From positions 434,001-498,000 of the forward strand of contig NC_045145.1 in the NCBI RefSeq assembly GCF_008831285.2: a stretch of 64,000 bases of DNA, in the 5' to 3' direction. This document shows positions 56,129 to 64,000 of this stretch, piece by piece. Position numbers and translations under genes: made by a program. Each line of letters opens with the position of its first letter. Within the stretch, counting starts at the first letter, position 1. The stretch comes from Nymphaea colorata. Its lineage: Eukaryota > Streptophyta > Magnoliopsida > Nymphaeales > Nymphaeaceae. Under the pieces are notes generated by a model. That model ran no database searches and was not told the origin of the DNA. It worked only from the letters and a program-made list of their open reading frames with translations.

Positions 56129-57372
56129 TACGATGACATCAAAAGGTACATTGAAAGCGGAGAATTCCCGACTGAAATGCCTAAAAATGAACAAAAAGCA
56201 ATACAACGTATGTCAGCGAGGTACTTTATCCTAGCAGGGGTATTATACAGACGTGGATTTAACACTGAATACTCTCGGTGCCTTGATGAAGATGAGGCAA
56301 AGGAAGTAATTGAAGAATCACATCGAGGAGATTGTGGGGGCCATGTTGGTTACCAAACCCTCACCAAAGAAATAATTCGAGCAGGGTATTATTGGCCTAC
56401 CATGAAAAAATATTGTCACCAATTTGTCAAAGATGCAAAGAATGCCAACTACATGCTCCAGTGATTCATGCCCCAGCCTCTCACTTGCATTTTGTGACAT
56501 CTCCTTGGCTATTTTCAATGTGGGCCTTTGACGTAGTCGGACCAATATTCCCTGTAGCTTCTAAAGGCCATAAGTATTTTCTTGGTGCAACAGATTATTT
56601 TACCAAGTGGGTAGAAGTCGTCACACTCAGAACAGTGGAAGGACGTCATGTAGTGTTCTTCATTCACAAAAATCTTTTTTGCAGATTTGGAGTCCCTCAT
56701 GATATAGTATCTGACAACGGAAGTCATTTCAAGAATGAAAAGATGAGGCAATTGTGCAACAGGTACCACATCACGCACCATTTTTCGGCTCCTTATTATC
56801 CCAAAGGCAATAGACAAGCAGAGGCTACAAACAAGATCCTGCTCTGCATCTTGGAACGGACAGTTGAAACTGAAAGAGATTGGCATGAAAAGATGCATAA
56901 CGCTCTATGGGCATATCGCACCACTATGAGAACTCTAACAAATGCCACTCCAGCAGAGCTAGTCTATGGAACAGAAGTGGTTCTACCATTATATGTGTTG
57001 AAACCTGCTTTGAAGTTCGCTTCCTTCATAGATCTCCCTCTTACTCAATATCAGCAGAAAAGGCTAATGCAGCTCGATTTGCTAGATGAAAAGAGGCTAA
57101 AAGCTGCTGAACATGCTGAAGCTTATCGCCAAAGGGTAGCCAGACAATTTGCCAAGTCAGTTATCAAGAGACAGTTTAAAGTGAATGATTCGGTCCTACG
57201 ATCTGCAGTGTACCTGAGAGGACGACCACGAGGCAAGTGGGCACCAAATTGGGAAGGCCCATATGTCATTAAGGAAGTTTTGCCCCACAATTCATACCGA
57301 CTAATTGATGTTGATGGGGTGGAACTTGCCGATCCTGTTAATGCCCTTCACCTCAAGAAATTTTATGCCTAG
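56129..57372 (+). pseudogene. Tat-like integrase
   Basis: The zinc-binding part (SHRGDCGGHVGYQT, then ICQRCKECQL) is split by a frameshift near 56455. The core has WAFDVVGPIFP (first Asp), FGVPHDIVSDNGSHF (second Asp) and NRQAEATNKILL (catalytic Glu), so the D,D,E triad is intact. The C-terminal part has WRAYRT-like WAYRTTMRT and GPYVIKEVLPHNSYRL. It ends at a TAG at 57370-57372. Confidence 0.92.
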
Positions 57373-57504
57373 TTCTCTTGTATTCATTTTCCAATCAATG
57401 TCAAACATTTGTGTTTCCACATCGACTATTCAATCTAGATTCTTCCCAGTCGTAAAACATGACAATTACACTGGGGCATTTTTTTTATTATTATCACTCA
57501 GGGC

Positions 57505-57800
57505 TTGAGAGCAACCCGTGCAGGTAAAGGGTAAAACCTGCAATATGAGGGCAACCCATGCAGGCAAATGGTTAAACCTGCAATACTAGCCAAAGCAACC
57601 CATGCAGGCAAAGGGGTTAAAACTGTGCTACAAGCCAAAGCAACCCACACAGTTAAAGGGTTCAACTTGTGATGCAAGTCAAGGCAACCCATTCAGGTGG
57701 ATTAAACCTGAATTTGAAATCGACAAACCCGTGCAGGTAAGGGGGTTAAACCTACAATTTAAGCTCAAACAACCCATTCAGGTAAGGGGTAAAGCCTGAA
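57505..57800 (+). repeat. 3' untranslated tandem repeats of the Tat-like element
   Basis: About six imperfect units of roughly 45-50 bp contain GCAACCCATGCAGGCAAAGG and GTTAAACCTGCAAT. They lie between the integrase stop and the polypurine tract. The complementary array is at 9690-10075. Confidence 0.85.
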
Positions 57801-57880
57801 ACATCTATGAAAATATCTTGTTTGAAAAATTTGTGGCGTTTATTTTTGTCACTAAGCATGGCTAAAACCGGCGTATTGAC

Positions 57881-57893
57881 AAAGAGGGGCATC
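57881..57893 (+). promoter_or_regulatory. Polypurine tract of the Tat-like element
   Basis: AAAGAGGGGCATC sits directly before the LTR start. Its complement, GATGCCCCTCTTT, sits directly beside LTR copy ii at 9572. It is the plus-strand primer site for reverse transcription in this class. Confidence 0.85.
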
Positions 57894-58029
57894 TATAATC
57901 ACTCCAATATTTTTTAAAAGATTATGATGAATTATCCAAGCACGAAACTCAAATTTAGATCCAAATTAAATCCAAAATACAACTTTCATATCCAAATTAG
58001 ATCCAAAACCCAAGTTCAGATCCAAATCG

Positions 58030-58620
58030 ATCATTTAAGAACCATTTGCCCCTCCTTTTAACAAAAAAATCTCCTTTTAGAGATTGATTTTAGTCTTTTT
58101 GGGTGGATAAGACCAATTTGCCCCTCCTTTTGACCAAAAAATCTCCTTTTAGAGGGTGATTTTAGTCTTTTTGGGTGAACAAGACCAATTTCCCCCTCCT
58201 TTTGACCAAAAAATCTCCTTTTAGAGAGTGATTTTAGTCATTTTGGGTGGACAAGACCAATTTTCCTTTCCTTTTGACAAAAAAATCTCCTTTTGGAGGG
58301 TGATTTTAGTCTTTTTGGGTGGACAAGACCAATTTTCCCTTCTTTTTGACAAAAAAATCTCCTTTTAGAGGGTGATTCTAGTCTTTTTGGGTAGACAAGA
58401 CCCATTTACCCTTTCTTTCGACCAAAAAACCTCTTTTTAGAGGGTAATTTTAGTCTTTTTGGGTGGACAAGACCCATTTGCTATTCCTTTTGACCAAAAA
58501 ACCTCCTTTTAGTGGGTAATTTTAGTTTTTTTGGGTGGACTAGACACATTTGCTCTTCCTTTTAACCAAAAAATCTCCTTTTAGATGGTGATTTTAGTCT
58601 TTTTAGGTTAAAAAATTCAA
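58030..58620 (+). repeat. 72-bp tandem array in the U3 region of LTR copy iv
   Basis: About eight units contain GATTTTAGTCTTTTTGGGTG, ACAAGACCAATTT and ACCAAAAAATCTCCTTTTAG. The array lies just upstream of the TATA box at 58648. LTR copy iii has only one loosely related unit at this place and copy ii none recognised, so the array is specific to this copy or subfamily. Confidence 0.9.
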
Positions 58621-58919
58621 ATTTAGGGTTTTGGCTCCAAAATCTTCTATAAATGCCCCTCATTTTCCCCCATCTTGGGTAAGATTGGCCCTTGGGAGAA
58701 ACTCTAGTGTATTCTCACTTGAAGACTTAGAGTTTCTCTTGAGCTCTCTCTCTCTCCCTCTCCCTCTCTCTATTTCCCTCTCCAACTTAGAGCAAGCTAC
58801 AACCCTCTTGGAGGCATCATCTTGGAGCTTCACTCAAAGGGGATTTTCAAGTGAAGGTGTTTATCTTCCTTAGGTCATTTCTTATTAGAGGTATGTAATC
58901 GTCATCCCTCCATTTCTTT

Positions 58920-59880
58920 TTTTTTTTCTCATCTTTATCTTCCCATGGCCAAAGGAGATAGCACTCAACCTCTTTTTAGAGGCAAGAGGCTATGCTCAAG
59001 TGCACCGGGAGCATGAGAAGATGAGATGATATTTTATGATTAAATCATGTTCTTTCAAGTATTCTTGTTATTGTTGTTATTTTTCATTAATATGTTCTTA
59101 TTATTATGCTATTCCTTTTTCTTGAACATAGTCTTGTTGATTGTTTTCATTTTCTTTACTCATCTTCATCTCCCCATGGCCAAAGGAGATAGCACTCAAT
59201 CTCTTTTTAGAGACAAGAGGCTATGCTCAAGTGCACCGGGAGCATGAGAAGATGAGATGATATTTTATTTTATGATTAAATCATGCTCTTTCAAGTATTC
59301 TTGTTGTTGTTGTTCTTTCCCTTCATGAATATATTCTTGTTGTTATTGTTATTTCCTTTCTTCAACATAGCCTTGTTCTTGTTATTTTCTTTTCTCTCTT
59401 CCTCCTCTCCCCATAGCCAAAGGAGATAGCACTCAATCTCTTTTTAGAGACAAGAGGCTATGCTCAAGTGGATTGGGAGCATGGAATGATGAGAGGACCT
59501 TTCATTTCATGATTGAATCATGCTTTATCTTTTATTAAATATGGCATTGTTTTTCTTTCTACATTTTCTCCTCTTCTTCATCTCCCTATGGCTAAAGGAG
59601 GTAGCACTCAATCTCTTTTTAGAGACAAGAGGCTATGCTCAAGTGCACCGGGAGCATGAAAAAATGAGATGATCTTTCATTTTAATCATGTTCTTTATTT
59701 TCATTAACACATTCTTGTTGTTCTTTTGCTTCCTCTTATTTTCCTCTATTCTCTATTTCCCCATGGCCAAAGGAGATAGCTCTCAATCTCTATTTTAGAG
59801 TCAAGAGGCTATACTCAAGTGCACCAGAAACATGAGAAGATGAGGTGACATATCATTTCACAGTTACATCATGTTTTCCC
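58920..59880 (+). repeat. 175-240-bp tandem array in LTR copy iv
   Basis: Five units share CCCCATGGCCAAAGGAGATA, GCACTCAATCTCTTTTTAGA and GAGGCTATGCTCAAGTGCAC, separated by T-rich sequence of varying length. The complement occurs as about three units in the solo LTR and one unit in LTR copy ii. Confidence 0.9.
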
Positions 59881-61499
59881 TCCTAATTGAACCTTGCACT
59901 TTCCGTCATCCTCTTTCTCTTTTTCCTTCCTTGAATGTTGTCGATATATTTTCCATGCACAGTTGCTTGGTTTTCTACTTATATGTGAATGTATGGTGGA
60001 AATGAGAGTGTGGTTTGGGGACTCTTTATTTTCATATTAATTTTTGAGGTTGGGACTTGTCTAACCCGGGATAAACCCTCACGAAAATGTACATGTTAAT
60101 ATGCATTTGCATATCATTTTACACTAGTTTCCTTCTTAATCATCCCATTAGGAACCCTAACAAGTGTCTCGTTATGTTGCTTGTTTTCTTCCATACCCAA
60201 CGGTGGAAGAAATATATCCCTTACAACAAACTAAATAATAACATTTTATGCTTATTTTCAAAAACATTTTCAAAATGAACATTCTAACATGGCCTTAGGG
60301 ACTTCGCTTAGACTCTTACATGAGTCCAAGCTCCCATCCGGTCCACATAAAACTTGAAGTTGGTAATTTTAAGTTGTTCATTGATTTCTAATCTTGTGAA
60401 GGTATGGATGTATACACATGTTATATACATCTATGGCAACATGATGACCCCCCATCTTTTTCTCTCTATGCTTTCACTTTCCATTTTATAAATTTCCATA
60501 TGTGCATGAATACGTATGTACACGTGCTCAATTTCCTCTCTTTCAAATATTTATTCCTCTTTTCAAGACAAATATCTTCTCTTATAAAATTTCTCATACC
60601 CATATATACGTATGATATTTTTATTTTCCTCTAAAATCTCTCTTTCTCTTCAAATCAATATATCTTTTTCTCTTAAGCTTTCATATATGTGTATATGTGA
60701 TGGTATGTACACATATATGCATGTCTTTCTCTATCTCGCTCTCTTTCTTTTCATAAGAGTGTTTTATCTCTTGTATTCTTTTTAACATTCTCCTTTCACG
60801 AACTTTCTATTTACCAACTTCATTAAGGCCGGAATCATGCTTGATGGTCTACAATCCCTATCCCTTTTCAAAAACTTTTCCTTCTTATATACAATAATTA
60901 TAACAACGAAATCTTACATGTATGTTGTGGTAGGAATGACTTTAGATGAATGTTGTGGTAGGAATGTTTTACATTCTTTCAATCACATAGGATAAACGCA
61001 TCCATGCATTCTCACCCACTTTATTTCACTTATGGTCACAAGCATCTCTCCAAAAGAACTTAAGCAAGAAGGGATGAAGCTATAGCTAGGTAGTAACCGA
61101 ATTAGAGCAAAATCTCAAACCTACTTAAAGTCTTAAGAGAACACTAAAGTGATTTCAAAATGATTTCACAAGCTTTTCAAATGATATTTACTAGTTCCAC
61201 TTTTTCCTCAAAACATTTCATATTTTCAAGCAACTCTTCAAGAACCTTTTCAAAAGTTTGAAACTTCAAACTTTCAATATTTTCTACACCACATATAGAA
61301 TCAAAAAGATATTTAAGTTAAAACGAAATGCATCAATGATAAACATAGCCTTTGGGTTGATTACCCCCAGTAAAGGCGCCGGGAACGGTTGATCCTCGTA
61401 CTGACGGGCGAGTCCCTTTCTTTCCTCTTTCAAAACAAAAACCTCATTTTTCTGGAGCACTCCAAAACCAATGAAAATTTTGGGATGCAAACACCTCAT

Positions 61500-62943
61500 T
61501 ATCTAGGCTTCATCTTATACCTAATGATGGGAGGGGCGTCTTCTCGTAATTGCCAAGATTACATAGGATGTCTTCCTTACTATTTACACTTGAATACAAA
61601 GATTTTTTTGATAGTTTCAAAAGCATCTCAAACTCTTGAAATTAAAGGCTTTGGAGACTTTGCTTAGACTCTTTCTTTATGAGCTTAAGTTTCTCTCTGA
61701 ACTACAACGAATGTAATGAAGTTGTTATAATATTTAAATTATTTTCCAAACCAGGTAATCCTTGTTTCCATCCAGGAAAGAGAATTTAAAAACACAAAAT
61801 CTCTCTTTTAATCTTTCTATTTCTCTCTCCTATTTTTTCTCTCTCTCTCTGATTTCTCTCTCTTTAGATGTCTCTCTCTAAAATTTCTCTTTTCTCTCTC
61901 TCCCTCTCTCTTCAGTTCTCTCTCTCCCTTTTTTTAAATCTCTTTCTTTCTCTCTCTTTCTTTTACCTCTCTTTCAATCTCTCTTTTTTCTTTTTTCTTT
62001 CTTAAACCCCCCGTCTCTTTCTCTCTCTCTCCACCCCTTTTAAACAAATGATGGGTAGGACAATGGTTGGGTTAGGCACCATGTTACAACCATGTCTTCA
62101 GTTTGATTCTTGGAGGGTGCTATCCTAATGGTATTGAGGAACAATATTGATTTTGAGATTAGGGGTGCCATTATGAGGTCAACTGGACTGGTTCTTGTCT
62201 CCTCCACCACCCACCTTTTCTTCCCTCCTTTTAGACATCTCTCCCTTTTACTCTCTCTTCTAATCTCTCTCTCTCTCTCTCTCTCTCTCTATTTATATAT
62301 TAAACAAAAAAAGCTCCCATTTTGCTTGGCCCAAAATCATTCGACTTCACCAAGGCCAATATTAAGGTGCAATACATGATCCTTATCATCCGGAGTACAC
62401 TAGGATGGCATACAACTCATTTTTGAAAACTTTTTTTTTAATATGCATGTTATGGTATCAATGACTTTTCTAATTTTCTTTCAAGCATAGAGAATTTTTC
62501 TCTTTTCATTTAACTTTCATATTCACCATGCATTCATAAGATTCACGGATACCCACAACCACTTCTTTAGGAAACCAAAGCAAAACATGATCGATCCTCA
62601 ATAATATGGTAATAGAGTTAGGCTAAAACCTGAGATTAACTTGTGTTTCAAAAGGTATCTATTAACTTTCTTTACTTTACAAATGGTCATTTCATTAAAG
62701 CCTTTTTATAAAATTTTATCAAAACTCTTCTTTCAAAAATTGACATATTTTTTTTTACTTTAAATGATTATTACAAATCAAATGATTCATTAATTAAAAT
62801 TGTTTCTTCTAAAACATATCTCTTACCATTTTATCAAACGAAAATTATCGAACTTTCTTTTCCAATGGCTGGTGGACCCCTTTTCTAGGTTGCAAAACAA
62901 ATTCTCACGGGTGAACCAGAAGAAATTTTCGGATGCAAACAAT
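61500..62943 (+). mobile_element. Degenerate Tat-like LTR (copy v)
   Basis: The right end reads AAATTTTCGGATGCAAACA, parallel to AAATTTTGGGATGCAAACA at 61493. Upstream, a TAATAGAGTTAGGCTAAAACC block near 62610 parallels TAACCGAATTAGAGCAAAATC near 61097, and there is a CT-rich tract at 61790-62040. After 62943 the sequence ATATGGCTCTGGTGGTGAG could be a primer binding site. The left end is not defined. Confidence 0.45.
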
Positions 62944-63694
62944 ATGGCTCTGGTGGTGAGAAATTTCTTCACACAAACCTAAATGGAACACATATGATAT
63001 TGATTCTTAATTCTGTATCATTATCGATATAAAAGTCTTGACTTATATCATTATGCAATGTGATCTATAAACTAGTTGTACTTCTGATCTCCCTAGTAGA
63101 TTTATTCACCATCCATGTGTCTTGCTCTTGAAGTGGTCAACAGCTTGGAAATGGGCATATAGAACAAATTTTTCTTCTCAAATTAGATGTTTCAAAAGCT
63201 CTTGACAAAGTGAGATTGTCTTTCTGCACTTTGGGCTTTCTTATTTGGGATTTTGTGAGGATTGGGTGAGGAAAAATATGACTTGTGTTTATACTACTTT
63301 CTTTGTTGTTGCCTTTAAGAAGGGAGGGAACCACTTTTTGTAGCCATAGAGGTCGATGACAAGGGGACCATCTCTCTCCTGTTCTCAATTTAGATGTTCC
63401 AAAAGCTCATTTCTCATTAATATGGAAAATCTAGCGGTGTTTGGGTAACAGTAAGAAGGTGAAAATTTTGTGTGAGTATTGGGGATAAGGGATTCTAGAA
63501 CAACCTACAGTGGAGGCAATTCTTACCCACAAGCAAGAATTTATTGCTAGAGATATATTTTTGTATGTCAGTCTAGTTTCTTATTAGTTCTTCTTCTCTT
63601 ATTGATTGTGATGTTGTTCTGACATGAGGTACTCATAATTTCATTAACTTGAGATGAAATGGATATGAAATAAAAAACTGTAGACCCCGAGATC
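62944..63694. other. Intergenic stretch or leader of the degenerate element
   Basis: No gene is supported. The first bases may be a primer binding site of LTR copy v. A repeated phrase, AATTAGATGTT(T/C)CA(A)AAGCT, occurs near 63180 and 63390. Confidence 0.4.
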
Positions 63695-63889
63695 CAGGGG
63701 TGAAGCCAGCAATTTTTTTTAGGAAGGGCAGAACAGTATCTGCAAAAATTATAAAAGGGACAAACAATATTTTTCAAAATTATAGGCCAATTTAAAAACT
63801 TTTTCAAAATGTAAGTATCAACTTTTTTTTCGAAAACATGAGGGGGGAGGGGCCATGGCTCCTGCCAGCTCCCCCTCCTTCTGCCCCAG
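63695..63889 (+). mobile_element. hAT-type MITE, CAGGGGCGGA family (member 4)
   Basis: It starts CAGGGGTGAAGCCAGC and ends CTTCTGCCCCAG. Flanking octamers CCGAGATC (63687-63694) and CCTAGATC (63890-63897) match at 7 of 8. Noncoding, about 195 bp, close in length to member 2. Confidence 0.75.
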
Positions 63890-64000
63890 CCTAGATCCTT
63901 ACAATAAGATTATTTGGCAAAATGATACTTGCTATCATGGGTGTCGCTGGTACATTGATGTGTCACCAGGATTGGCTTCCAAGTAATGCGCCATACTTGT

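Larger units (their letters stand above)
47100..57893 (+). mobile_element. Tat/Ogre-like Ty3-gypsy retrotransposon, 5'-truncated, internal region
   Basis: Domain order on the plus strand: gag C-terminal part, protease, reverse transcriptase, RNase H, a second archaeal-type RNase H, integrase, 3' untranslated tandem repeats and polypurine tract. The 3' LTR (57894-61493) follows immediately. A second RNase H domain is diagnostic for the Tat lineage of plant Metaviridae. The 5' LTR, leader and N-terminal gag are missing. A chromovirus lies between gag and protease. Frameshifts and stops in every domain make it non-autonomous. Confidence 0.9.
57894..61493 (+). mobile_element. 3' LTR of the Tat-like element (copy iv), 3.6 kb
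   Basis: It starts TATAATCACTCC (mutated from TGTTATCACCCC seen in copy ii) directly after the polypurine tract and ends GGGATGCAAACA. A TATA-like TATAAAT lies at 58648-58654, followed by CT-rich sequence. Two internal tandem arrays account for much of the length. The first flanking bases after the LTR are CCTCA. The matching 5' LTR is outside the window or lost, so the target duplication cannot be tested. Confidence 0.9.

Noticed and set aside
58030-58620. Regular repeats considered as a CRISPR-like array
   Set aside because: Units are contiguous with no unique spacers, lie inside an LTR of a plant retrotransposon, and no cas genes are present.

Overview
The window looks like plant nuclear DNA, from an angiosperm whose lineage I cannot place. 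It is AT-rich and carries many dinucleotide repeats. Its gene relics are plant families: Xa21/EFR-type LRR receptor kinases, coiled-coil NBS-LRR resistance genes and an HMGB exon. Its transposons are plant Ty3-gypsy (Tat/Ogre-like and chromovirus), Ty1-copia and hAT-type MITEs. I find no intact protein-coding gene. Every recognisable gene is broken, so this reads as a decayed resistance-gene region filled with transposable elements.

Layout. 1-5.1 kb: a hAT-like repeat end, AT-rich spacer and a degenerate LTR. 5.1-16.9 kb (minus strand): two tandem, head-to-tail LRR receptor kinase pseudogenes. The downstream copy has a large Tat-like LTR block in its kinase intron, and the upstream copy is fused directly to it at 12.54 kb. 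17-20.6 kb: a pair of long inverted repeats and two small hairpins. 20.6-26.8 kb: hAT-type MITEs, one HMGB exon and a 3.1 kb solo LTR with a perfect 5-bp target duplication. 28-44.6 kb (plus strand): three relics of one CC-NBS-LRR family that share duplicated flanking DNA, broken up by a Ty1-copia fragment, a satellite-like array and a long purine tract.

47.1-61.5 kb (plus strand): a 5'-truncated Tat/Ogre-like Ty3-gypsy element. It runs gag remnant, protease with G-patch-like tail, possible intron, reverse transcriptase, two RNase H domains, integrase, tandem repeats, polypurine tract and a 3.6 kb LTR. A chromovirus with an inverted gag piece interrupts it between gag and protease. 61.5-64 kb: another degenerate related LTR and a final hAT-type MITE.

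The main theme is one Tat-like LTR family present five times (about 2.53-4.19, 7.265-9.571, 21.832-24.906, 57.894-61.493 and about 61.5-62.94 kb), in both orientations and with very different internal repeat content. The two receptor-kinase copies and three NBS-LRR relics indicate local tandem duplication followed by decay. I see no convincing new biological system. The most unusual items are the permuted LTR block inside the kinase intron, the repeat-rich LTR family, the candidate intron between protease and reverse transcriptase, and the fused receptor-kinase copies.
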